Shown here: piece after piece, positions 1 through 5,430 of the stretch
Numbering within the stretch: the stretch's first letter is position 1
How the letters are laid out: the number at the start of each line of letters is the position of its first letter
Origin: Planctomycetota bacterium
Lineage (GTDB): Bacteria > Planctomycetota > Phycisphaerae > Sedimentisphaerales > Anaerobacaceae
Length of the DNA stretch: 5,430 bases
Assembly: GCA_013202635.1 (NCBI GenBank)
Contig: JABMRO010000286.1
Coordinates: 1-5,430, forward strand
Reading direction: 5' to 3'
The notes under the pieces: generated by a model
Told to the model about the DNA's origin: nothing
Database searches by the model: none
Seen by the model: only the letters and a program-made list of their open reading frames with translations
Position numbers and translations under genes: made by a program

Positions 1-5
1 ACCAT
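1..5 (-). CDS. Possible start of a divergent gene running off the left edge
   Basis: An ATG reads leftward at 5-3, preceded by GAGG at 17-14 on the minus strand with an 8-base gap. A good promoter-like pair lies about 40 bases further upstream (47-75). Only the start codon and two bases of the next codon (GT, so Val) are inside the window, so nothing can be said about the product. The call rests on promoter, ribosome binding site and ATG lining up at sensible distances. Confidence 0.3.
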
Positions 6-46
6 CAGCTAATCCTCAAACCAGATTTTGTTAAATTGCCTCGAAG

Positions 47-75
47 AGTATAAGTGAAGGATTATATCCAATCAA
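47..75 (-). promoter_or_regulatory. Predicted sigma70-type promoter facing left
   Basis: On the minus strand a -35 box TTGATT (75-70; first four bases match TTGACA) is followed by a 17-base spacer and a -10 box TATACT (52-47; five of six match TATAAT). Transcription would start near position 40 and give a leader of about 35 bases before the ATG at 5. A second perfect TATAAT lies inside the spacer (66-61) but lacks a recognisable -35. It points away from the 330-1712 gene, so the two would be divergent. Confidence 0.45.
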
Positions 76-317
76 ACAGTTTATCTGTGGGAAGCTACAA
101 AGGATGGCTGGGGTTCCGGGAGTGGTCCTGGTTTAGCGCTCCCCTCAAATCAAGCCCTCGAAAGTAGGTGTTTTTCTGTCGCAAAATTCTAAGAAAATTA
201 GACTAAAATGAGTGGGTTATACGTTGTACTTGAGAAAAGCCAACTTTTGATGTTTTGGCCGACTATTACTAAGGCAATGGGAATAGAAATAAGGTACGCT
301 TTTCAATGTACCATCTT

Positions 318-323
318 AGGGAG
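318..323 (+). promoter_or_regulatory. Ribosome binding site deciding the start at 330
   Basis: AGGGAG lies 6 bases before the ATG at 330. The alternative ATG at 306 has only AAGG about 11 bases upstream and would add eight polar residues ahead of the membrane anchor. Confidence 0.6.
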
Positions 324-329
324 CTGACA

Positions 330-1712
330 ATGAACAAATGGCTATACGTTGTAATTATATCGCTTGTTGCGGTGTGTGTTTGCCTAGTTATACTGAATGT
401 GAGAACAGCTACGAAATCGTCTTCTGCTGTGATTGAATTGGAACGAATTGAGAAGTTAATGGCCGATCTTCAAGAACAAATCAGCAAAGCAGAATCACAG
501 AAGAATTCGGCAAATCGAAAGGCTGGAGAGTTACAGCAGGAGATATCTGCACTGACCGAGCAGCGGAACTCAGACCGTTTAGTTATACAGGACTTATGGA
601 ATATGCTGCTTCACAACACCCGGGCTACAGCGGAACAGGTCCCGGATCAGCGAAAGAGCGTCAAACAGGATCAGGAGCAGGTCGTCCAAGGTGCCGAAGA
701 GGAACTTATCGAGTATGATGGCGAACTGGTCAAGGAATTGATAGACTCGGGCGGTAGTCTCGAAGCGGCTATCAGGCAAATTGTCACTTCCAAAGGGATC
801 GACTCTACATTAAAGGACCACAACGGGCAGCCCTCCTATTGGGCAGCAGCGGCATCTTTGGCGCATGATCCTGATGCAGCACTGGCGTATCTCAAAGAAG
901 CGGCCGACTTGTATCCGGGCTCGGAAGTAGTGCTTTCCTCGCTGGTCGAGGCCAACATTGCGCAGGGAACGATTGATGAGTCGCTTTTAGGCTATATCGA
1001 TGAGATGAAAATAATCGACCCGGCCAATGCCCTTGCAGACTGTTATGACGCATACTATAAATTCAACACCGGAGATGTCGATGGAGCATTACAGTCGCTG
1101 TCCCAGGCAGGCTCCAAGGACCGATTCGCCGATGACAGGATGGATTTGATGATGGCAAGGTACGATTATTTCCTCGATGGGGGGGCCTCTGATTCGATGG
1201 CAATCGGGCTATCTGCATTCGATTTGCCGTTATCACACATGAGCATAATGCGCAGCATGGGCAATTCTGCCATGGAACAGGCCAGTGCACTCTCGGCGGC
1301 TGGACAATACGACGAGGCCCTGCAGATAGCGCAGAACATCTCGAACATCGGCAGAAGTCTTTCTTCTTCGGGGCGATTCCTGGTTTACGACCGTGTTGGT
1401 ATGGCGATGCAGCAATCGGCACTAGAACAGCAAATGCAGATATATGAGGCCCATGGGGATGTCAGTCAGAACCAAAAGATCGATGTGCAATTGCAGGCAA
1501 TCGACGAACGTTCTTCGATGATCGATGTAATGGCCCAGACATTTGGAAGCGTTATGCAGAACATGACCGACCAGGACATTGCCGATTACGTTGACGCGAT
1601 TGTACTCAACGGCGAGTTCTCGACACTGCAGGACATACCGGAAATCGCAGAGGCATTGGCGCAGGTAAGTCAAGAGCAAAGTGATCAAACCGCCGAGCCT
1701 CAAACTCCCTGA
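330..1712 (+). CDS. Membrane-anchored coiled-coil protein with TPR-like repeats, function unknown
   Basis: Encodes 460 residues. I chose the ATG at 330 over the in-frame ATG at 306 because AGGGAG (318-323) sits 6 bases before it and the protein then begins directly with a membrane anchor. Residues 5-24 form one hydrophobic helix behind MNK, with no clear signal-peptidase site, so the bulk is probably outside the cytoplasmic membrane. Residues about 34-90 are rich in Glu, Gln, Lys and Leu with heptad spacing, suggesting a coiled coil; 100-130 is a charged linker. Residues about 170-260 and 318-345 look like degenerate TPR helix pairs, for example 'DPDAALAYLKEAADLYP' and 'AAGQYDEALQIA'. The C-terminus is acidic and Gln-rich. 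No catalytic motif is visible. The architecture suggests a scaffold or assembly role at the envelope, but this is inference; I do not recognise the family. Confidence 0.85.
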   Translation: MNKWLYVVIISLVAVCVCLVILNVRTATKSSSAVIELERIEKLMADLQEQISKAESQKNSANRKAGELQQEISALTEQRNSDRLVIQDLWNMLLHNTRATAEQVPDQRKSVKQDQEQVVQGAEEELIEYDGELVKELIDSGGSLEAAIRQIVTSKGIDSTLKDHNGQPSYWAAAASLAHDPDAALAYLKEAADLYPGSEVVLSSLVEANIAQGTIDESLLGYIDEMKIIDPANALADCYDAYYKFNTGDVDGALQSLSQAGSKDRFADDRMDLMMARYDYFLDGGASDSMAIGLSAFDLPLSHMSIMRSMGNSAMEQASALSAAGQYDEALQIAQNISNIGRSLSSSGRFLVYDRVGMAMQQSALEQQMQIYEAHGDVSQNQKIDVQLQAIDERSSMIDVMAQTFGSVMQNMTDQDIADYVDAIVLNGEFSTLQDIPEIAEALAQVSQEQSDQTAEPQTP

Positions 1713-1715
1713 CCG

Positions 1716-1739
1716 GGGTATTTCAAGCTTAGAGTACCC
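1716..1739 (+). terminator. Stem-loop just after the stop codon, weak terminator candidate
   Basis: GGGTA (1716-1720) pairs with TACCC (1735-1739), and three further pairs including two G-T pairs are possible inside, leaving an 8-base loop. It begins 4 bases after the stop at 1712. No T-run follows, so it is not a classical intrinsic terminator; it could protect the mRNA 3' end or be chance. Confidence 0.25.
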
Positions 1740-1792
1740 ATGTGAGCCGGAAGGTCGCCGCATAGTTTCAGGTTTCAACGACGACTGGTAAA

Positions 1793-1821
1793 TTGCGAAC
1801 CAATGGTCACATGATTATAAT
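1793..1821 (+). promoter_or_regulatory. Promoter-like sequence pointing into the antisense strand of the CPBP gene
   Basis: TTGCGA (1793-1798; four of six match the -35 consensus), a 17-base spacer and a perfect TATAAT (1816-1821). GGTCA (1805-1809) and TGACC (1821-1825) form an inverted repeat around the -10 box. No gene with a ribosome binding site follows; transcription from here would run antisense to the 3' end of the CPBP protease gene. Confidence 0.3.
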
Positions 1822-1954
1822 GACCCGCCATGGACTTCGACCCCGGCACGTCGCTGACACACTCGCCAGTTCCTCGGGAACTTTGCTTCCATTCCCATGC
1901 TACGGGTAACGAATGTCCCTGTCGAATCCATTCTATAAATACCTCAGGATACTT

Positions 1955-1972
1955 AAAAGCGAGAAATCCCGC
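1955..1972 (-). terminator. Candidate intrinsic terminator of the CPBP protease gene
   Basis: Read on the minus strand, GCGGG, a 4-base loop and CTCGC (1972-1959) form a 5-bp hairpin with one G-U pair, followed directly by TTTT (1958-1955). It lies about 70 bases past the stop at 2045. On the plus strand the G-U pair becomes an A-C mismatch, so the hairpin favours minus-strand RNA. The stem is short, so termination may be weak. Confidence 0.35.
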
Positions 1973-2044
1973 AGGAGCGTGAAAATGCTATTTTAATCTT
2001 ATTTCCTATTTGTCTTATTGTCCGGAACTCTCGCGCAGAACTAC

Positions 2045-2911
2045 CTATGAGAGATTCGAGAAGATACCGAGCATGAGGGGGATGTCCATTCCTGCGTGAA
2101 ACAAAATCGAACCCCACAAGCCATCTGTCTTCTGCATGACATACCCCCAGGCAAGCGCAAGAGGGAAGAGAACTGCAAGAAACATATACCGATCCGAAGT
2201 ATAAGACGCCGCCCCATGCAGCACAGTGAATACGAAGGCGATCAGGCAATTCGAGATGAACTTCCCATAGAATGGCTCTAGTTTGCGGAGGAACAACCCC
2301 CGAAATAAGAGCTCTTCCAGAGTAGCGTTTGCCAGGACAAAGATCAATAACCAAGGCATCCATGGAATCATCCTGGCAAGATCCAGATCTCGACCTTCGA
2401 ACAAGCGAGTCGACATGGGGATGGAGCCTGCTGCAGCGATGACAAAAGCAATCAATCCAATGACAAGACCCCGTTTTAGATTACCTTTTTGGATGTAGAT
2501 TGAGCCCAAGCTGCCGCCCGTGATCTTGGTAAAGAGGACGATCACGCATACGATCACGGCGCTTTCATTCAGCTTCAGAAGTGCGTAACCGGCTGGAGTG
2601 TTGCCGTTTACATCCAGGTAATCAATCAGATATATACCAAAAATCCAGTCAAGGGAAACCGCAATGACCATAATAAAAAGGCCAAACAATACCTGAGCGT
2701 GGTCTTTATAACGCCTGCTCCTGCGCACCATCAATGCTGCAATCAGGAGAAGAATAATCAAGCCTATCCTGCCAAGGTAATCATTGACCCTGCCAAGTAA
2801 CGGTCTCCATGGGCTGAAAACGGTCATGATCAACAATCCAATTGCTGCGAAAAGCAACGCCAAAACAATACGCTCACCCCATTCTCTTGCCGAGAGATGA
2901 CTGTTTTTCAT
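2045..2911 (-). CDS. CPBP-family intramembrane glutamic endopeptidase (CAAX-protease/Abi type)
   Basis: Encodes 288 residues in the inner membrane. Hydrophobic segments lie at about 15-33, 48-63, 73-95, 113-128, 147-163, 183-198, 218-233, 241-258 and 265-284. The family's three signatures are all present and in order: EExxxR as E199-E200-xxx-R204 in 'ATLEELLFRG', FxxxH as F228-H232, and HxxxD as H272-D276 near the C-terminus. These are the glutamate and histidines used by Rce1-type proteases, so the enzyme is probably active. Substrates of bacterial members are mostly unknown; some mature or protect against peptides, others act in stress. An ATG at 2917 lies one base from the AAGGAG, too close, so the second ATG at 2911 is preferred. 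The gene stands alone with its own promoter at 3054-3082, so context gives no substrate. Confidence 0.92.
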   Translation of the reverse strand: MKNSHLSAREWGERIVLALLFAAIGLLIMTVFSPWRPLLGRVNDYLGRIGLIILLLIAALMVRRSRRYKDHAQVLFGLFIMVIAVSLDWIFGIYLIDYLDVNGNTPAGYALLKLNESAVIVCVIVLFTKITGGSLGSIYIQKGNLKRGLVIGLIAFVIAAAGSIPMSTRLFEGRDLDLARMIPWMPWLLIFVLANATLEELLFRGLFLRKLEPFYGKFISNCLIAFVFTVLHGAASYTSDRYMFLAVLFPLALAWGYVMQKTDGLWGSILFHAGMDIPLMLGIFSNLS

Positions 2912-2918
2912 GTTCATG

Positions 2919-2924
2919 CTCCTT
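2919..2924 (-). promoter_or_regulatory. Ribosome binding site deciding the CPBP start
   Basis: AAGGAG on the minus strand sits 7 bases before the ATG at 2911 and only 1 base before the ATG at 2917. The 2911 start is therefore favoured, giving 288 rather than 290 residues. Confidence 0.7.
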
Positions 2925-3053
2925 CTGTCTACTTTGAATTGCTCCGCCCAACCGTGAGGTTAACTTGCGGGGAAGTCGCGCTAGCGATATTCACCGTCAA
3001 GTTCACCCTTTGGTTCGGCCACTTTCACTTTGCAAATGGAGATTTGTGCTTTG

Positions 3054-3082
3054 ATTATAAGGCCGGACCCACATGGTGGCAA
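3054..3082 (-). promoter_or_regulatory. Strong predicted sigma70-type promoter of the CPBP protease gene
   Basis: On the minus strand TTGCCA (3082-3077; five of six match TTGACA) is followed by exactly 17 bases and a perfect TATAAT (3059-3054). Transcription would start near 3047, leaving a leader of about 135 bases before the ATG at 2911. The leader contains the perfect palindrome CGCTAGCG (2979-2986), which could form part of a regulatory structure or be chance. Confidence 0.65.
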
Positions 3083-3125
3083 TAATGAAAACACTGGCTA
3101 AAGGAAACAAAAAGCTTCCAATTAG

Positions 3126-3166
3126 TCTATGGCGGCCCGCCCCATGCTGAGCGAACCGCCATTAGA
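3126..3166. repeat. Inverted repeat upstream of the ABC-ATPase fragment
   Basis: TCTATGGCGG (3126-3135) is the reverse complement of CCGCCATTAGA (3156-3166) except for one bulged base, giving a 10-bp stem with a 20-base loop. It ends 11 bases before the GGAGG at 3178-3182. It could be an operator or a leader hairpin of the gene whose 5' end follows. Confidence 0.35.
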
Positions 3167-3189
3167 GTGGTTTTGCTGGAGGTGTTAAG

Positions 3190-3333
3190 ATGGAAAGCCA
3201 GACAGTACAGGAAAAAGAGCCTCGGTTGTTGCCGATTGTCAAACTGCACGGCATCACCAAAAGAATTACAGGATTGATACATTTCTTTTCATCCGGATAC
3301 TTAATCCGATGCAACAAAAACCTTCGTTTTTAG
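3190..3333 (+). pseudogene. 5' fragment resembling a sugar ABC transporter ATP-binding protein
   Basis: A 47-codon frame opens at an ATG with GGAGG (3178-3182) 7 bases upstream, an excellent initiation site. Residues 15-29 read 'PIVKLHGITKRITGL', close to the first beta strand and following 'GITKRFPGV' element that opens RbsA/MglA-type sugar ABC ATPases. After about residue 29 the similarity stops, the sequence turns AT-rich and a TAG follows at 3331. The Walker A, signature and Walker B regions are absent, so it cannot be a working ATPase. I infer a gene truncated by deletion or rearrangement that kept its start region. A real short protein is possible but unlikely; the family call rests on few residues. 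Confidence 0.4.
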
Positions 3334-3352
3334 GCTAAAAACACACATTAGC
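3316..3352. repeat. Cluster of overlapping AT-rich palindromes
   Basis: GTTTTTAG (3326-3333), one central G, and CTAAAAAC (3335-3342) form a perfect dyad with 8-bp arms. AAAAAC at 3316-3321 can alternatively pair with GTTTTT at 3326-3331 around a CTTC loop. GCTAA (3334-3338) is also inverted at TTAGC (3348-3352). The cluster lies between the ABC-ATPase fragment and the recombinase remnant. It could be a recombination site, an operator or a poor terminator for minus-strand transcripts. Confidence 0.4.
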
Positions 3353-3395
3353 AAACTCAAACAATTATGCCGTTTTCGCACATTCTATTGCCGTT

Positions 3396-3567
3396 TCACT
3401 CTCTATCGTATGCTTCAGCCATTTTCTCAGTTGATGGCAAAAGAAAAATCGAGGTGGTTTTAAGGCTTCTATGTCCCAATAGCTTTTGTACTATCGGCAA
3501 TGGAAAACCGTGATTGGCATTTGTTTGAAGAATGTTGGCCAAAAATAAGGTGAGAGTCAATATGAGT
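3396..3567 (-). pseudogene. Decayed C-terminal end of a tyrosine recombinase (phage-integrase family)
   Basis: The minus-strand frame ending in TGA at 3398-3396 encodes a clear recombinase tail: 'PIVQKLLGHRSLKTTS', then 'STEKMAEAYDRE'. The second catalytic box is kept (Leu-Leu-Gly-His, His codon 3473-3471). The position of the nucleophilic Tyr, ten residues after that His, is Phe (codon 3446-3444), and the usual 'YLHPS' reads 'FLLPS'. Upstream, the 'HxLRHTFAT' box is garbled: pieces such as Thr-His and His-x-x-Phe appear in a different frame at about 3567-3540, indicating at least one frameshift. The N-terminal domain and catalytic Arg are missing, because the DUF4838 gene's stop lies only 27 bases upstream. 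So this is a remnant and not an active enzyme. It suggests an old mobile-element insertion. Confidence 0.75.
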
Positions 3568-3594
3568 TCCATGGCCATCATAAACCGGAGAGCT

Positions 3595-5418
3595 TCACAG
3601 TCCAACGATGCGTTTGAGCCGATTACTCTCGGCCTCGATACTGTTACTTTCACTGGTGTTGGTAACGCCATATTTCTTGCACAGCTCCAGGAAGTGTTTT
3701 ACCAGCGGTCGCATTCGCTCGGCCAGAACGGAATCAACCGATGACTTATCTTGTATATACCAGATTGGTTCGATGGCGGCCCGGTACACACAGATTGAGG
3801 CCTTTTCCACACGAGCACGAACAGCATCGTTTTCGGCCAATTTCATCGCCTCGGCAAAAGCATCGAGACCTGCCTGGTTGATGGTTTCATCTACCGCATA
3901 ATCTTTCGCCCTGCCAAAGCAGTTCGGATGCAATCCGCTGGCCAGTGCATTCTCATGAGTCAGATTGATAAACCGCCGAATTGGTTCGGCACTGCGGCCA
4001 TAATGTAAATCGAGAAATTCGTCTATTAGCTTCCGGCCACTTTTGCTCGGATCCCATAGTAGATTGGCCATCACATAGTTACGTAAATCAGACAGCTCGG
4101 CCCCGAGAGCATTACCTGCCGCCTGCATAAATATCCCTATAGCATTGTTGGCTACAAAATACCGGATGTTCGATTCTATCACCCGCAGATTAGGACACGG
4201 AAGTAAATAATTGCTGAAGTTCGTATTGTAGTTCCAAATGGAAATTTTGTTGCACATTTTACCCCAGTTAGCAAGATCCTGGCAAAACTGTACATTTTTC
4301 TCGCACCTTGTGTCGTTGATAGGATGCAGAACACAGCATTCAATGCTGCATAGTTGGATTTGAACGTTTGGCCGGGGTTTGATCGTTTTAGGTGGCTTGC
4401 GCGAATACCAGTAAGACAATGTGCCTATCATGACATCCGGATATTCCTTCGCTACCTCATCTGCTACTGCATTGACAAATGTCAGCAGCGAGCCCATTGG
4501 CGTACCTTCTCGCTCATCAATTACAGCACATCGGGGACATCGACAGTATTTGTTATTGTCGTTCTGGCTAACTGATACGTTCTCCATACTGGGGTGTTTT
4601 TTTAGAGCGTCTAAAATCGTATTGACAACGATTCGAAGGACATCGGGGTTGGTCAGACATAGTTCCGGCCCTCCGCCTCCCATCTCCAACTTGCGCTCAC
4701 CGTCGACCAGGGCGAAATATTCCGGATGTTCCTTTCCGTATTTCTGCGATGGTAGATAATGGTAAAAGCTGTGATTTATGAGATTCAGTCCCGTCTTACC
4801 GCCCAGCTTTGCATCGGTAGCAACAGTATTTACACGAATCCGAGTGGCAAAAGCTGGATTTCTGTTAGTTTCGCCATAATAGCTCCAGCGGAAACGCAGA
4901 GACGGATGATAAAAACGGTCCAAAGGTCCAACGGCACGCCATGCACCTATCTTAGGTACATACGTATGGTCAACTGTGAGGAATCGCACGCCGGCATAAT
5001 CTTCAAGGAAAGTATAAACACCGTAAAGCGTCCCCCGTGTATCCGCCTTCGATTGGCCGGCTATCGCAATGTTATCATCTCGTACAATAATGCGAAAGTC
5101 CTCCTCCCCAAACTCATCTGTACTGAAACCGACATTGCTGGCACGCATAGCTGAGCTTGAACCAATGAAGATATGATGCTGTCCGTCCATAGCGGGCTCA
5201 AGCTTACTGACAATTGGCAGGCGAATGTTGCTTGCCTGAGAAAAATAGCTTTGGAATTCTTCTGCAGCGTAATTCTCGCTTGGCGAAGCGTCTTCTGCTA
5301 TTATGATATCCCAATTATCCAGCTTAGCAAGGTTTACTCCGCTTGGAACAGTGGCAGAAACGGGACAAACCACCGAGGCATACAGCAAAATTATCATTGT
5401 CACAATATAGCGAGACAT
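3595..5418 (-). CDS. Secreted DUF4838 protein, alpha-glucuronidase-like glycoside hydrolase superfamily
   Basis: Encodes 607 residues. Residues 1-22 are a signal peptide with likely cleavage after Val-Ser-Ala. Residues about 28-155 form an alpha-glucuronidase/hexosaminidase-like N-terminal domain: 'SENYAAEEFQSYFSQ', 'LPIV', 'IFIGSS', and the hallmark 'TRGTLYGVYTFLEDYAGVRF' at 127-146. Residues about 165-490 match DUF4838, with 'HSFYHYLP' (216-223), 'HPEYFALVDGER' (231-242), 'LCLTNP' (253-258), 'SQNDNNKYCRCPRC' (284-297) and 'LLWDP' (453-457). The helical C-terminus ends in a 'KKYGVTNTSE' element and appears complete. The family is common in polysaccharide degraders, but its substrate and catalytic residues are not firmly known to me. 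The mature part has 14 cysteines, including a Cys-x-Cys-x2-Cys cluster at 292-297. GGAG at 5430-5427, 8 bases upstream, supports the start. The promoter is outside the window. Confidence 0.88.
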   Translation of the reverse strand: MSRYIVTMIILLYASVVCPVSATVPSGVNLAKLDNWDIIIAEDASPSENYAAEEFQSYFSQASNIRLPIVSKLEPAMDGQHHIFIGSSSAMRASNVGFSTDEFGEEDFRIIVRDDNIAIAGQSKADTRGTLYGVYTFLEDYAGVRFLTVDHTYVPKIGAWRAVGPLDRFYHPSLRFRWSYYGETNRNPAFATRIRVNTVATDAKLGGKTGLNLINHSFYHYLPSQKYGKEHPEYFALVDGERKLEMGGGGPELCLTNPDVLRIVVNTILDALKKHPSMENVSVSQNDNNKYCRCPRCAVIDEREGTPMGSLLTFVNAVADEVAKEYPDVMIGTLSYWYSRKPPKTIKPRPNVQIQLCSIECCVLHPINDTRCEKNVQFCQDLANWGKMCNKISIWNYNTNFSNYLLPCPNLRVIESNIRYFVANNAIGIFMQAAGNALGAELSDLRNYVMANLLWDPSKSGRKLIDEFLDLHYGRSAEPIRRFINLTHENALASGLHPNCFGRAKDYAVDETINQAGLDAFAEAMKLAENDAVRARVEKASICVYRAAIEPIWYIQDKSSVDSVLAERMRPLVKHFLELCKKYGVTNTSESNSIEAESNRLKRIVGL

Positions 5419-5426
5419 AGTATTAT

Positions 5427-5430
5427 CTCC
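5427..5430 (-). promoter_or_regulatory. Ribosome binding site of the DUF4838 gene
   Basis: GGAG on the minus strand at the very edge of the window, 8 bases before the ATG at 5418. It confirms the start that yields the intact signal peptide. Confidence 0.65.

Larger units (their letters stand above)
6..329. other. Intergenic region upstream of the coiled-coil protein gene
   Basis: Apart from the leftward promoter at 47-75, this spacer holds one possible stem-loop: 118-124 (GGGAGTG) can pair with 137-143 (CGCTCCC) with one G-T pair and a 12-base loop. No T-run follows it directly; a T5 run lies further on at about 171-175. I found no convincing rightward -35/-10 pair for the gene at 330, which may use another sigma factor or an activated promoter. 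The sequence from 180 to 300 is AT-rich and has no credible gene. Confidence 0.4.
1713..2044. other. Spacer between two convergent genes
   Basis: This 332-base spacer contains the stem-loop at 1716-1739, a promoter-like pair at 1793-1821 on the plus strand, a perfect 6-bp inverted repeat AGTTCC/GGAACT with a 3-base loop at 1868-1882, and the terminator candidate at 1955-1972 for the minus-strand gene. Convergent genes normally share such a terminator region. I see no gene with a credible start. Confidence 0.5.

Noticed and set aside
1..53. Plus-strand open stretch ending in TAA at 51-53 that could be a C-terminal tail of an upstream gene
   Set aside because: Only 16 codons, and it overlaps leftward promoter and ribosome binding signals that argue for a divergent gene instead.
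208..327. A 39-codon plus-strand frame ending 2 bases before the ATG at 330
   Set aside because: No ribosome binding site precedes its ATG and the sequence is not protein-like enough; the adjacency to the 330 start is probably chance.
218..353. Direct repeat of 11 bases, TATACGTTGTA at 218-228 and 343-353
   Set aside because: Short, single pair, one copy lies within the coding sequence of the membrane helix; likely chance.
1063..1778. Minus-strand open frames of 60-119 codons opposite the coiled-coil protein gene
   Set aside because: Low-complexity Cys/Arg/Pro-rich translations typical of the reverse of a real gene, with no initiation signals.
1778..1987. A 70-codon minus-strand open stretch with protein-like text such as 'YPEVFIEWIRQGHSLP'
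   Set aside because: It lacks a usable start codon and ribosome binding site, and overlaps the terminator region; it may be a gene remnant, but I cannot support it.
3085..3150. A 21-codon plus-strand frame with GGTGG upstream, a possible leader peptide before the ABC-ATPase fragment
   Set aside because: No attenuator-like codon run or matching terminator/antiterminator pair; it overlaps the inverted repeat and is too short to judge.
3532..5154. Several plus-strand open frames of 60-130 codons opposite the DUF4838 gene
   Set aside because: They lie antisense to a gene with clear domain motifs, lack recognisable protein features and good ribosome binding sites; they are shadows.

Overview
The window carries three intact protein genes, two gene fragments and a few transcription signals. 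It looks like the chromosome of an environmental bacterium of intermediate GC content. Planctomycetota or a relative in the Planctomycetes-Verrucomicrobia-Lentisphaerae group is the best guess, because secreted DUF4838 proteins are typical of that group and gene density is low with long spacers. This placement is inference; no rRNA or marker gene is present.

Left to right: a good sigma70-type promoter at 47-75 on the minus strand, with a ribosome binding site and an ATG at the left edge, suggests that a divergent gene leaves the window there. A 460-residue membrane-anchored protein of unknown function lies on the plus strand at 330-1712 (N-terminal membrane helix, coiled coil, TPR-like helical repeats). 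After a 332-base spacer, a CPBP-family intramembrane protease lies convergently on the minus strand at 2045-2911. It has its own near-consensus promoter at 3054-3082 and a possible terminator at 1955-1972.

The stretch from about 3126 to 3595 looks like genomic debris. It holds the first ~29 codons of what looks like a sugar-type ABC transporter ATPase, with a strong ribosome binding site but nothing of the Walker motifs. It also holds a cluster of AT-rich palindromes and the decayed 3' end of a tyrosine recombinase whose catalytic Tyr has become Phe. The right third (3595-5418, minus) is a secreted 607-residue DUF4838 protein of the alpha-glucuronidase-like glycoside hydrolase superfamily, probably acting on polysaccharide outside the cytoplasm. 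Its start codon and ribosome binding site lie at the extreme right edge, so its promoter and operon partners are outside.

The genes do not form an obvious common pathway or operon: strands alternate and spacers are long. I do not see a convincing new multi-gene system. The most notable things are the remnant-rich junction at 3126-3595 and the uncharacterised coiled-coil/TPR-like protein.
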